Shown piece by piece: positions 37,592-51,284 of a DNA stretch of 64,000 bases. Every line of letters starts with the position of its first letter. The stretch's first letter is position 1. Made by a program: the position numbers and the translations under genes. A model generated the notes under the pieces. The model was not told the origin of the DNA and did no database searches. It saw only the letters and a program-made list of their open reading frames with translations. Source of the DNA: Symbiodinium natans (lineage: Eukaryota > Sar > Dinophyceae > Suessiales > Symbiodiniaceae); the NCBI GenBank assembly GCA_905221605.1, contig CAJNDS010000817.1:1-64000 (forward strand), written 5' to 3'.

Positions 37592-40500
37592 CAATAGAAC
37601 GACAGAGGGAGATGCCATGTCAAGATGTTGCAACAGAACCACAGAGCCCACGGACACCTTGAAGGGAATTTTCATGTCAAGATGTTGCCACAGAACCACG
37701 AACCCCACGGACACCTTGAAGGGAATTTCCATGTCAAGATGTTGCAACAGAACCACAGAGCCCACGGACACCTTGAAGGGAACTTCCATGCCAAGATGTT
37801 GCAACAGAACCACAAAGCCCACGGACACCTTGAAGGGAATTTCCATGTCAAGATGTTGCAACAGAACCACAAAGCCCACGGACACCTTGAAGGGAACTTC
37901 CATGCCAAGATGTTGCAACAGAACCACAAAGCCCACGGACACCTTGAAGGGAATTTCCATGTCAAGATGTTGCCACAGAACGACAAAGCCCACGGACACC
38001 TTGAAGGGAATTTCCATGTCAAGATGTTGCAACAGAACGACAAAGCCCACGGACACCTTGAAGGGAATTTCCATGTCAAGATGTGGCAACAGAACCACAG
38101 AGCCCACGGACACCTTGAAGGGAATTTCCATGTCAAGATGTTGCAACAGAACCACAAAGCCCACGGACACCTTGAAGGGAATTTCCATGTCAAGATGTTG
38201 CAACAGAACCACAGAGCCCACGGACACCTTGAAGGGAATTTCCATGTCAAGATGTTGCCACAGAACGACAAAGCCCACGGACACCTTGAAGGGAATTTCC
38301 ATGTCAAGATGTTGCTGCAACAGAACGACAAAGCCCACGGACACCTGGCAAGAAGGGAATTCCATGTCAAGATGTGGCAACAGAACCACAAAGCCCACGG
38401 ACACCTTGAAGGGAATTTCCATGTCAAAGCCCACGGACACCTTGAAGGGAATTTCCATGTCAAGATGTGCAACAGAACCACAAAGCCCACGGACACCTTG
38501 AAGGGAATTTCCATGTCAAGATGTTGCAACAGAACCACAAAGCCCACGGACACCTTGAAGGGAATTTCCATGTCAAGATGTTGCCACAGAACGACAAAGC
38601 CCACGGACACCTTGAAGGGAATTTCCATGTCAAGATGTGGCAACAGAACCACAAAGCCCACGGACACCTTGAAGGGAATTTCCATGTCAAGATGTGGCAA
38701 CAGAACCACAAAGACCACGGACACCTTGAAGGGAATTTCCATGTCAAGATGTTGCCACAGAACGACAAAGCCCACGGACACCTTGAAGGGAATTTCCATG
38801 TCAAGATGTTGCCACAGAACGACAAAGCCCACGGACACCTTGAAGGGAATTTCCATGTCAAGATGTTGCAACAGAACGACAAAGCCCACGGACACCTTGA
38901 AGGGAATTTCCATGTCAAGATGTTGCCACAGAACGACAAAGCCCACGGACACCTTGAAGGGAATTTCCATGTCAAGATGTTGCAACAGAACCACAAAGCC
39001 CACGGACACCTTGAAGGGAATTTCCATGTCAAGATGTTGCCACAGAACGACAGAGCCCACGAACACCTTGAAGGGAACTTCCATGTCAAGATGTTGCCAC
39101 AGAACCACAAAGCCCACGGACACCTTGAAGGGATTTCCATGTCAAGATGTTGCCACAGAACGACAAAGCCCACGGACACCTTGAAGGGAATTTCCATGTC
39201 AAGATGTTGCCACAGAACCACAAAGCCCACGGACACCTTGAAGGGAATTTCCATGTCAAGATGTTGCCACAGAACGACAAAGCCCACGGACACCTTGAAG
39301 GGAATTTCCATGTCAAGATGTTGCCACAGAACGACAAAGCCCACGGACACCTTGAAGGGAATTTCCATGTCAAGATGTTGCAACACAGAACCACAAAGCC
39401 CACGGACACCTTGAAGGGATTCCATTCCAAGATGTTGCCACAGAACCACCAAAGCCACGGACACCTGAAGGGAATTTCATTCAAGATGTTGCAAACACAG
39501 AACGACAAGCCCACGGACCCTGAAGGGAATTCCATGTCAAGATGTTGCCACAGAACCACAGAGCCCCGGACCACCTTGAAGGGAGTTTCCATGTCAAATG
39601 TTGCCGACAGAACGCCAAAGCCCCACGTACACCTTACGGGAATTTCCATGTCAAGATTTGCCACAGAACCACAAGCCCACGTACACCTTGAGGGAATTTC
39701 ATGTCAAGATGTGGCCACAGAACGACAAATCCCACTGCCCAACTTTAAGGAATTTCCATGTCAAGATATTGCCACAGAACGACAAAGCCCACGGACACCT
39801 TGGGGAATTTCCATGTCAAGATGTTGCCACAGAACCACAGAGCCCACGGACACCTTGAAGGGAATTTCCATGTCAAGATGTTGCCACAGAACGACAAAGC
39901 CCACGGACACCTTGAAGGGAATTTCCATGTCAAGATGTTGCCACAGAACGACAAAGCCCACGGACACCTTGAAGGGAATTTCCATGTCAAGATGTTGCCA
40001 CAGAACCACAAAGCCACGGACACCTTGAAGGGAATTTCCATGTCAAGATGTTGCCACAGAACCACAGAGCCCAAGGAAACCTTGAAGGGAATTTCCATGT
40101 CAAGATGTCGCAACTGAACGACATAGCCCAAGAAAACCTTGAAGGGAATTTCCATGTCAAGATGTTGCAACAGAACCACAAAGCCCACGGACACCTTGAA
40201 GGGAATTTCCATGTCAAGATGTTGCAAGAGAACCACAGAGCCCACGGACACCTTGAAAGGAATTTCCATGTCAAGATGTTGCCAACGACAAATCCCGCGG
40301 ACACCTTGAAGGGAATTTCCATGCCAAGATGTTGCTACAGAACAACAGAGCCCAAGGACACCTTGAAGGGAATTTCCATGTCAAGATGTTGCAACAGAAC
40401 GACCAAAGGCCCCCGGCACCTTGAAGGGAGTTCCTGTCCATAGATGTTTGCCATAAGAACAGAAACCACAGAGCCCACGGACACCTTGAAGGGAATTTCC

Positions 40501-43500
40501 ATGTCAAGATGTGGCCACAGAACGCCAAAAGCCCACGGACACCTTGAAGGGAATTTCCATGTCAAGATGTTGCCACAGAACCACAAAGCCCACGGACACC
40601 TTGAAGGGAATTTCCATGTCAAGATGTTGCCACAGAACGACAAAGCCCACGGACACCTTGAAGGGAATTTCCATGTCAAGATGTTGCCACAGAACCACAG
40701 AGCCCACGGACACCTTGAAGGGAATTTCCATGTCAAGATGTTGCCACAGAACGACAACGCCCACGGACACCTTGAAGGGAATTTCCATGTCAAGATGTTG
40801 CCACAGAACCACAGAGCCCACGGACACCTTGAAGGGAATTTCCATGTCAAGATGTTGCCACAGAACGACAACGCCCACGGACACCTTGAAGGGAATTTCC
40901 ATGTCAAGATGTTGCCACAAAACCACAGAGCCCACGGACACCTTGAAGGGAATTTCCATGTTAAGATGTTGCCACAGAACGACAAAGCCCACGGACACCT
41001 TGAAGGGAATTTCCATGTCAAGATGTGGCAACAGAACCACAGAGCCCACGGACACCTTGAAGGGAATTTCCATGTCAAGATGTTGCAACAGAACCACAAA
41101 GCCCACGGACACCTTGAAGGGAATTTCCATGTCCAGATGTTGCCACAGAACGACAAAGCCCACGGACACCTTGAAGGGAATTTCCATGTCAAGATGTTGC
41201 AACAGAACCACAAAGCCCACGGACACCTTGAAGGGAATTTCCATGTCAAGATGTGGCAACAGAACCACAGAGCCCACGGACACCTTGAAGGGAACTTCCA
41301 TGTCAAGATGTGGCAACAGAACCACAAAGCCCACGGACACCTTGAAGGGAATTTCCATGTCAAGATGTTGCCACAGAACGACAGAGCCCACGAACACCTT
41401 GAAGGGAACTTCCATGTCAAGATGTTGCCACAGAACCACAAAGCCCACGGACACCTTGAAGGGATTTCCATGTCAAGATGTTGCCACAGAACGACAAAGC
41501 CCACGGACACCTTGAAGGGAATTTCCATGTCAAGATGTTGCCACAGAACGACAAAGCCCACGGACACCTTGAAGGGAATTTCCATGTCAAGATGTTGCCA
41601 CAGAACGACAAAGCCCACGGACACCTTGAAGGGAATTTCCATGTCAAGATGTTGCCACAGAACGACAAAGCCCACGGACACCTTGAAGGGAATTTACATG
41701 TCAAGAGGTTGGCAACAGAAATACACAAAGCCCCCACTGACACCGTGAAGGGAATCTTCCATGTCCAGATGGCCACAGAACGACAAAGCCCACGGAACCT
41801 TTGAAGGGTAATATTTCCATGTCAAGATGTTGCAACAGAACCACAAAGCCCCACGGACACCTTGAAGGAATGCCATGTTCAATATGGTTCAACAGAACGA
41901 CAAAGCCCACGGACACCTTAAGGGGAAATTCATGTCACGATGTTTGCAACAGAACCACAAAGCACACGGACACCTGAAGGGCATTTCCATGTTTCAGATG
42001 TGCAACAGAAACCACAAAGCCCGACGGACACCTTGAAAGGGAATTCCATGTACAGATGTTGCACAGACGACAAAGCCCACGGTACACCTGAAGGGGGGAA
42101 TTTCCATGTCAATATGATGCACAGAACAACAAAGCCCACGGGACACCTTGAAGGGAATTCCATGCTAAGATGTTGCAACACCTTGAAGGGAATTTCCATG
42201 TCAAGATGTGGCAACAGAACCACACCCACGGACACCTTGAAGGGAATTTCCATGTCAAGATGTTGCAACAGAACCACAAAGCCCACGGACACCTTGAAGG
42301 GAATTTCCATGTCAAGATGTTGCCACAGAACGACAAAGCCCACGGACACCTTGAAGGGAATTTCCATGTCAAGATGTTGCAACAGAACCACAAAGCCCAC
42401 GGACACCTTGAAGGGAATTTCCATGTCAAGATGTTGCAACAGAACGACAAAGCCCACGGACACCTTGAAGGGAGTTTCCATGTCAAGATGTTGCCACAGA
42501 ACCACAAAGCCCACGGACACCTTGAAGGGAATTTCCATGTCAAGATGTTGCCACAGAACGACAGAGCCCACGAACACCTTGAAGGGAACTTCCATGTCAA
42601 GATGTTGCCACAGAACCACAAAGCCCACGGACACCTTGAAGGGATTTCCATGTCAAGATGTTGCCACAGAACGACAAAGCCCACGGACACCTTGAAGGGA
42701 ATTTCCATGTCAAGATGTTGCCACAGAACGACAAAGCCCACGGACACCTTGAAGGGAATTTCCATGTCAAGATGTTGCCACAGAACGACAAAGCCCACGG
42801 ACACCTTGAAGGGAATTTCCATGTCAAGATGTTGCCACAGAACGACAAAGCCCACGGACACCTTGAAGGGAATTTCCATGTCAAGATGTTGCCACAGAAC
42901 CACAAGCCCACGGACACCTTGAAGGGAATTTCCATGTCAAGATGTTGCCACAGAACGACAAAGCCCACGGACACCTTGAAGGGAATTTCCATGTCAAGAT
43001 GTTGCCACAGAACCACACAGCCCACGGACACCTTGAAGGGAATTTCCATGTCAAGATATTGCCACAGAACGACAAAGCCCACGGACACCTTGGGGAATTT
43101 CCATGTCAAGATGTTGCCACAGAACCACAGAGCCCACGGACACCTTGAAGGGAATTTCCATGTCAAGATGTTGCCACAGAACGACAAAGCCCACGGACAC
43201 CTTGAAGGGAATTTCCATGTCAAGATGTTGCCACAGAACGACAAAGCCCACGGACACCTTGAAGGGAATTTCCATGTCAAGATGTTGCCACAGAACCACA
43301 AAGCCACGGACACCTTGAAGGGAATTTCCATGTCAAGATGTTGCCACAGAACCACAGAGCCCAAGGAAACCTTGAAGGGAATTTCCATGTCAAGATGTTG
43401 CCACAGAACGACAGAGCCCACGAACACCTTGAAGGGAACTTCCATGTCAAGATGTTGCCACAGAACCACAAAGCCCACGGACACCTTGAAGGGAATTTCC

Positions 43501-46500
43501 ATGTCAAGATGTTGCCACAGAACGACAAAGCCCACGGACACCTTGAAGGGAATTTCCATGTCAAGATGTTGCAACAGAACGACAAAGCCCACGGACACCT
43601 TGAAGGGAATTTCCATGTCAAGATGTTGCCACAGAACCACAAAGCCCACGGACACCTTGAAGGGAATTTCCATGTCAAGATGTTGCCACAGAACGACAAC
43701 GCCCACGGACACCTTGAAGGGAATTTCCATGTCAAGATGTTGCCACAGAACCACAGAGCCCACGGACACCTTGAAGGGAATTTCCATGTCAAGATGTTGC
43801 CACAGAACGACAACGCCCACGGACACCTTGAAGGGAATTTCCATGTCAAGATGTTGCCACAAAACCACAGAGCCCACGGACACCTTGAAGGGAATTTCCA
43901 TGTTAAGATGTTGCCACAGAACGACAAAGCCCACGGACACCTTGAAGGGAATTTCCATGTCAAGATGTTGCAACAGAACCACAAAGCCCACGGACACCTT
44001 GAAGGGAATTTCCATGTCAAGATGTTGCCACAGAACGACAAAGCCCACGGACACCTTGAAGGGAATTTCCATGTCAAGATGTTGCCACAGAACCACACAG
44101 CCCACGGACACCTTGAAGGGAATTTCCATGTCAAGATATTGCCACAGAACGACAAAGCCCACGGACACCTTGGGGAATTTCCATGTCAAGATGTTGCCAC
44201 AGAACCACAGAGCCCACGGACACCTTGAAGGGAATTTCCATGTCAAGATGTTGCCACAGAACGACAAAGCCCACGGACACCTTGAAGGGAATTTCCATGT
44301 CAAGATGTTGCAACAGAACCACAAAGCCCACGGACACCTTGAAGGGAATTTCCATGTCCAGATGTTGCCACAGAACGACAAAGCCCACGGACACCTTGAA
44401 GGGAATTTCCATGTCAAGATGTTGCAACAGAACCACAAAGCCCACGGACACCTTGAAGGGAATTTCCATGTCAAGATGTGGCAACAGAACCACAGAGCCC
44501 ACGGACACCTTGAAGGGAACTTCCATGTCAAGATGTGGCAACAGAACCACAAAGCCCACGGACACCTTGAAGGGAATTTCCATGTCAAGATGTTGCAACA
44601 GAACCACAAAGCCCACGGACACCTTGAAGGGAATTTCCATGTCAAGATGTGGCAACAGAACCACAAAGCCCACGGACACCTTGAAGGGAACTTCCATGTC
44701 AAGATGTGGCAACAGAACCACAAAGCCCACGGACACCTTGAAGGGAATTTCCTGGAAGAGGTTTTGTTTTTGCCACCCAAGAACGACAAAGACCACGGAC
44801 CTTGAAGGGATTTACATGTCAGATGTTGCAACAGAACACAAAGCCCACGGACACCTGAGAAGATTCCAGTCAAGATGTTGCAATCAGAACGACAAAGCCC
44901 CCACGGACACCTTGAAGGGAATTTCCATGTCAAGATGTTGCAACAGATCTACAAAGCCCACGGACACCTTGAAGGGAATTTCCATGTCAAGATGTTGCCA
45001 CAGAACGACAAAGCCCACGGACACCTTGAAGGGAATTTCCATGTCAAGATGCTGCAACAGAACGACAAAGCCCACGGACACCTTGAAGGGAATTTCCATG
45101 TCAAGATGTTGCAACAGAACCACAAAGCCCACGGACACCTTGAAGGGAATTTCCATGTCAAGATGTTGCCACAGAACCACAAAGCCCACGGACACCTTGA
45201 AGGGAATTTCCATGTCAAGATGTTGCAACAGAACCACAAAGCCCACGGACACCTTGAAGGGAATTTCCATGTCAAGATGTTGCCACAGAACGACAAAGCC
45301 CACGGACACCTTGAAGGGAATTTCCATGTCAATATGATGCAACAGAACCACAAAGCCCACGGACACCTTGAAGGGAATTTCCATGTCAAGATGTTGCAAC
45401 AGAACCACAAAGCCCACGGACACCTTGAAGGGAATTTCCATGTCAAGATGTTGCCACAGAACGACAAAGCCCACGGACACCTTGAAAGGAATTCCATGTC
45501 AAGATGTTCCACAGAACACAAAGCCACGGACCTTGAGGGAATTTCCATTCAGATGTTGCAACAGAACCACAGAGCCCACGGAAACCTTGAAGGGAATTTC
45601 CATGTCAAGATGTGGCAACAGAACCACAGAGCCCACGGACACTTGAAGGGAATTTCCATGTCAAGATGTTGCCACAGAACGACAAAGCCCACGGACACCT
45701 TGAAGGGAATTTCCATGTCAAGATGTTGCAACAGAACGACAAAGCCCACGGACACCTTGAAGGGAGTTTCCATGTCAAGATGTTGCCACAGAACGACAAA
45801 GCCCACGGACACCTCGAAGGGAATTTCCATGTCAAGCTGTTGCAACAGAACCACAAAGCCCACGGACACCTTGAAGGGAATTTCCATGTCAAGATGTTGC
45901 CACAGAACGACAGAGCCCACGAACACCTTGAAGGGAACTTCCATGTCAAGATGTTGCCACAGAACCACAAAGCCCACGGACACCTTGAAGGGATTTCCAT
46001 GTCAAGATGTTGCCACAGAACGACAAAGCCCACGGACACCTTGAAGGGAATTTCCATGTCAAGATGTTGCCACAGAACGACAAAGCCCACGGACACCTTG
46101 AAGGGAATTTCCATGTCAAGATGTTGCCACAGAACGACAAAGCCCACGGACACCTTGAAGGGAATTTCCATGTCAAGATGTTGCCACAGAACGACAAAGC
46201 CCACGGACACCTTGAAGGGAATTTCATGTCAAGATGGTTTGCCACAGAACGACAAAAGCCCACGGACACTTGAAGGGAATTTCCATGTCAGATGTTGCAA
46301 CGAAACGACAAATGCCCACGGGACACCTTTGAAGGGAATTTCCAATGTCAAGATGTTGCAACAGAACTACGGGGCCCGCGGACACCATTAAGGGAACTTC
46401 CATGTCAAGATGTTGCAACAGAACGACAGAGCGCAAGGAACCTTGAAGGGAATTTCCATGTCAAGATGTTGCAACAGAACGACAGAGCCCAAGAAAACCT

Positions 46501-48149
46501 TGAAGGGAATTTCCATGTCAAGATGATGCCACAGAACGACAAAGCCCACGGACACCTTGAAGGGAATTTCCATGTCAAGATGTTGCCACAGAACGACAAA
46601 GCCCACGGACACCTTGAAGGGAATTTCCATGTCAAGATGTTGCAACAGAACCACAAAGCCCACGGACACCTTGAAGGGAACTTCCATGTCAAGATGTTGC
46701 CACAGAACGACAAAGCCCACGGACACCTTGAAGGGAATTTCCATGTCAAGATGTTGCAACAGAACCACAAAGCCCACGGACACCTTGAAGGGAATTTCCA
46801 TGTCAAGATGTTGCCACAAAACCACGAGGCCCCGGAACACCTTGAAGGAATTTCCATTTTGACGATGTTGCACAGAACGTACAAGCCCCCACGGACACTT
46901 TACGGGCATTTCCATGTCATATGTTTGCAACATAACCAACAAAGCCCCGGACACCTTGAAGGGAATTTCCATGTCAAGATGTTGCCACCAGAACGTAAAA
47001 AGCCCACGGACCCCTTGACGGGAATTTCCTGTCCAGATGTTGCAACAGAACCACAAAGCCCACGGACACCTTGAAGGGATTTCCATGTCAAGATGTTGCC
47101 ACAGAACGACAAAGCCCACGGACACCTTGAAGGGAATTTCCATGTCAAGATGTTGCCACAGAACGACAAAGCCCACGGACACCTTGAAGGGAATTTCCAT
47201 GTCAAGATGTTGCCACAGAACCACACAGCCCACGGACACCTTGAAGGGAATTTCCATGTCAAGATATTGCCACAGAACGACAAAGCCCACGGACACCTTG
47301 GGGAATTTCCATGTCAAGATGTTGCCACAGAACCACAGAGCCCACGGACACCTTGAAGGGAATTTCCATGTCAAGATGTTGCCACAGAACGACAAAGCCC
47401 ACGGACACCTTGAAGGGAATTTCCATGTCAAGATGTTGCCACAGAACACAGAGGGCCCACGACCCCTTGAAGGAATTTCCATGTCAAGATTGTTCCACAG
47501 ACGACAAGCCCACGGACACCTTGAGGGATTTCCATGTCAAGTGTGCCACAGAACACAGAAGCCCACGGACACCTTTAAGGGAATTTCCATGTCCAAGATT
47601 TGCCAACAAACGACAAAGCCCACGGACACCTTGAAGGGAATTTCCATGTCAAGATGTTGCCACAGAACCACAGAGCCCACGGACACCTTGAAGGGAATTT
47701 CCATGTCAAGATGTTGCCACAGAACGACAAAGCCCACGGACACCTTGAAGGGAATTTCCATGTCAAGATGTTGCCACAGAACCACAGAGCCCACGGACAC
47801 CTTGAAGGGAATTTCCATGTCAAGATGTTGCCACAGAACCACAGAGCCCACGGACACCTTGAAGGGAATTTCCATGTCAAGATGTTGCCACAGAACCACA
47901 GAGCCCACGGACACCTTGAAGGGAATTTCCATGTCAAGATGTTGCCACAGAACGACAACGCCCACGGACACCTTGAAGGGAATTTCCATGTCAAGATGTT
48001 GCCACAAAACCACAGAGCCCACGGACACCTTGAAGGGAATTTCCATGTTAAGATGTTGCCACAGAACGACAAAGCCCACGGACACCTTGAAGGGAATTTC
48101 CATGTCAAGATGTTGCCACAGAACCACAGCCCACGGACACCTTGAAGGG
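37566..48149 (-). repeat. Megasatellite B, 57-bp units, inverted orientation
   Basis: About 185 units of the same satellite read as the reverse complement (CAAGATGTTGCAACAGAACC, then ACAAAGCCCACGGACACCTT, then GAAGGGAATTTCCATGT). Most are homogeneous 57-bp units, so this half is more uniform than the forward half. A mixed-type block at about 40020-40430 resembles the forward-half block near 35950-36400 in inverted form. A landmark with CACCTTGGGGAATTTCC recurs near 39797, 43087, 44167 and 47297, showing higher-order duplication. Islands dense in single-base indels lie near 39410-39770, 41690-42180, 44750-44900, 46225-46345, 46815-47040 and 47440-47620. Open frames up to 778 codons are satellite translations. 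Confidence 0.97.
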
Positions 48150-48220
48150 TTCTGGAGGTCGCATGTGCAGAAGGGCACCTTCTCCACGTCTGAGGGCGGG
48201 ATGAGGACAAGACAGCACAA

Positions 48221-48242
48221 TTTAGGGTTTAGGGTTTAAGGT
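48221..48242 (-). repeat. Short interstitial telomeric tract, TTTAGGG orientation
   Basis: Three TTTAGGG-type heptamers, the last one altered (TTTAAGG). It abuts the first base of the left 164-bp direct repeat. Confidence 0.85.
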
Positions 48243-48406
48243 TGAAGGTGATATTGTTGGGCGAGCGGGCCTGATTCCAGAAGCTTTCCTGCAGGCGCAG
48301 TGTAATCAGGATGTGTAGTCGCGCAGCTGCTAATCGTCAACTGTGCTGATGTACTGGGGCTCAAGCTCCATATCAGCCGGGAACACTTGTAGCTGCCTTT
48401 CGATGG
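48243..48406 (+). repeat. 164-bp direct repeat, left copy
   Basis: Starts TGAAGGTGATATTG and ends CTGCCTTTCGATGG. It matches 51285-51448 at 162 of 164 positions. The pair flanks the RT-RNase H remnant. It could be an LTR-like or DIRS-type terminal/split repeat, or a segmental duplication. It begins with TG but does not end with CA, so a canonical LTR is not supported. Confidence 0.9.
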
Positions 48407-48507
48407 TGGTTGGGTCTAGACTTTCTGTTTTGGGGCGCTTGCGGAGTACATGGACATCCGCCGCAGGTGCCTTAGACAGGCAACGAGAGGCCTGACCCTC
48501 AACAGCG

Positions 48508-50862
48508 ATGCACGCTTCGCCATCCAAGTTACGGCGTGATTTTGCTCGATGTTGGGCGAGGAGGAGGCGCTTGCAACCTCAGTTGAACAACTGGTCTTGG
48601 CATCAACAGCTTCGAGATTTGTTAACTTGTGGCAGCGATGTTTTTTCCACTTACTTCAAGACTTGGTTAGACACTGGCGTGCAGCGAAATTCTGGACGGC
48701 AACGGAACCTGCTGCCCGTGCCCTCTGTTGCCGAGTGGGACTTTGACGTGGAGCTGCCGAAAAGTGCAGAGTCTGCTGCTTTGCTTCTGGTCAACGCGTG
48801 CTTGGCTGCACTCAATGTCATGGCCGACGACTTGCGCCCACGGCCCGAAAGTGCACACTGCAGGCGGCGCCCAACTGGAGCACAGCGCATTGTCCAGGAG
48901 CATGTGGCGAAGCGTTGTGCGCGTTTTCTGCGCGAGCTGGACGTCTACTGCAGCGGCTGCTTGAAATGGGTGGGAGCTTTCTCGCGCTGTGAGACACAAG
49001 CTGCAAACAAGTACCCCACGATGCAGGCAGAGGCTGTGGACGTACCGCTGAAGGCTGGCACTTGCGACCCTTTTGCTTTCATTCAGGACGACTTGGTTCA
49101 GGCCATAAGTTCTGCAGGTGGCATAATGGAGTGCTTGCCAGACTTGAACGATATCAGTCCTCCTTGTGGGGCGCAGACGGACGAGTATGCAAAGCTTGTG
49201 CTGCGACTCCTAGCTGTAGCTTGTGGCAAGTTGCGCTTGCGCCGCGAAGTCAAAGGCCTGGGAGACGTGTTTTGTGTCAACAAGTCGACGCCCGGCAGGC
49301 AGCGCGAGATTTGGAACGGCGCCAAGGTCTCAGCAGCTGCACAGCGGCCTCCTCCTCCCGACAAGCTGGCAAATCCCTCATGCTTCGTGGACTAGGAGTT
49401 TGGGGCTGGCGAAGACATATACATGTCAAACAGGGACGTCCAAACGTGTTTTGATGTCGTACAGGCGCCCGACGCCCTACAGCAGTACTTCGGCAGACCA
49501 CCGGTGACGCTGGACCAGCTCAGCCGTGCAGGCGCTGCTTCCGTCGATGAGTTCGGCGCTACGTGGTGGATGTTGGAGACAGACCGTTGTCGCTGCACGA
49601 CAAGGTGTATCCAGCAAGCACTGTGTGGCCAATGGGCTTCAGCTGGAGCTCATGTGTGGCTCAGGCTAGCACTGTCGCTTGCTGTCGCGAGGCAGGTGTG
49701 CCAGACTGCGCTTTCATGACTATGGAAGATCCCCCTCCTTGTGGCTGCGAGGCATGTGGTGTGGCTACTGATGACACCTTCTTCATTCACAGAAGCTTGG
49801 CTCTCGGACGTGAACGCTTGAAGAAGTTGGACACGGTGTAGAAGACAGAGGGATGCCCAAGAATGCTGACAAGGACGTCACGCTCGACTCGTCGATGACG
49901 GCCCTTGGGTGTGAGCTCACCGTGTCCCCTCCTGCCGCTGAACCGAACACTGCGAAGTTGGTCACGCTCTTTGCTGCACTGCTGGACTTGCTTGTGAGGG
50001 GTCGTGCTTCACCGCGAGCCCTCAACAGACTCCTGGGCCTGGTCCAATGGTTCTGCCTTTTGTGCAGGCCCATGTTCAGCGTTTTCAGTGCTGTCTATGC
50101 TTTTCGTGCGAGGCGAACCAGACGATCGGGAAGTTGCCCTGCCAGAAGACGTGCGGACTGAGCTGGTTGTGGTTGCCTGCCTAGTGCCACTCATGGGAGC
50201 CGACTTGGGTAGAAGCTTCCTGCCCATGCTCACAGCGTGCGATGCTGCGCCCGAGTATGGTTTCGGGGTGAGCTACTGGCCCTGTTCCGTGCGCACGGCT
50301 GCTTCGATCGGGTTGCTGGCAGAAAGGCGCGGTGACTACGTGCGGCTTTTTCCGGACCCTGATGAGGAGCCTTGCAAAGACCGATTGGGGCAGCCTCATG
50401 TGCTGCCCATCAGGAAGGGGCGCTTTCGCGTTGCCGTCAGTGCCAAGGCTCGTTGGAGTGCTCAAGCACGCTAGAAGCTCACGGTCTGCTGCTCGCCACA
50501 AAATGGCTTCTGAGGACAGCAACTCAGCAAAGCATTTCCATCGCCGACTGGTTGTCTTGATAGATGCAAAAGCCATTCTTGGAGCAGCCTGCAACGGCCG
50601 AAGCTCTGCAAGGACTCTGCGTGGTATCATGAGACAGCTTGGTTCTTTGTTGCTTGCCACGAACTCACTCCTCAGGCTCGTGTACATCCCATCGGAGCAC
50701 AACCCGGCTGATGCACCCAGCCGGGGTCGCCGGAAGAGACGGCAAGCTCAACGCCGGAAGCAGTCTTACAAAACACATGTGGGGCCAGCGCTTGTGAGTC
50801 GCGTGAGGCAGGTGGTTTCAAGCGTACAAACTTTACAAGAAGTGTGGGGCCCAGGCTTGTGA
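48508..50862 (+). pseudogene. Retroelement reverse transcriptase-RNase H, frameshifted remnant
   Basis: An open stretch of 295 codons (48508-49395) ends in TAG and is followed in the same frame by the RT palm motif A region SNRDVQTCFDVV (Asp at 49435). A frameshift near 49560 moves the coding to another frame with motif B, PMGFSW (49629-49646), and motif C as ATDDTFFIH (Asp-Asp at 49770-49775). Further shifts near 49840 and 50100 lead to the RNase H domain: ACDAAPEYG (Asp 50241), LEAHGLLLA (Glu 50474), VVLIDAKA (Asp 50563) and YIPSEHNPADAPSRG (50683-50727, Asp 50710). Catalytic positions are all present though no single frame spans them. The domain order and RNase H ending resemble DIRS/Ngaro or Ty3-type elements. 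No tyrosine recombinase, integrase or gag-like domain was recognised. It cannot encode an intact enzyme as read. Confidence 0.85.
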
Positions 50863-51167
50863 TCTGCTCGGCTGTGTTTACATTTTTGTGGAATTCAAGT
50901 CTCGCCTACACTCAACTGCGGGGCACCGGGAACTACGTGGAGGCAGAGGTTTCTATGGCCTTTCGTCTTCAACCTGTTGATGGCAAAACTGGGTTCTGTG
51001 CTTCGCAGAGTGAGTAACCACGGTCTGTGCCTGCCGTGAAGTGCCGACCGGCAGCGCTTGCATTTAGCGCAGACTTGCGACCTGGTGCTTGGCTACGATC
51101 CCGGCTGGAAACAAACCCTTTTGTTAATGACTACGGCGTTCTCACGCCAGCTGCTTGGTGTTTGGGT
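50863..51167. other. Non-coding tail of the RT-RNase H element
   Basis: No protein motif or RNA gene seen. The stretch lies between the end of the RNase H frame and a locally duplicated segment. It is probably the element's 3' untranslated part, by position only. Confidence 0.4.
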
Positions 51168-51284
51168 GTTATTGCTTCTTTGGATGCCAGAAGGCATGGT
51201 TGAGATGTGCAAGCATTCTCTATCATCAGGCGAGCGAAAATGGGCATGCCGTCAGCAAGGCAACACAAGCGGTGACACCAACAA
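51168..51284 (+). repeat. Local duplicated segment, complete copy
   Basis: Starts GTTATTGCTTCTTTGGATGC and ends GGTGACACCAACAA, continuing directly into the 164-bp repeat. A second copy at 51468-51552 lacks an internal 31 bp (51226-51256 here) and has one substitution near the GGCATGG/GGCATGC position. Confidence 0.85.

Noticed and set aside
42597-44933. Very long open frames (700-778 codons) in the 57-bp satellite with a 19-residue periodic protein
   Set aside because: Unit length is three times 19, so any stop-free frame stays open. Overlapping long frames exist on both strands, and 53- and 56-bp units break them at random. No start context or domain.
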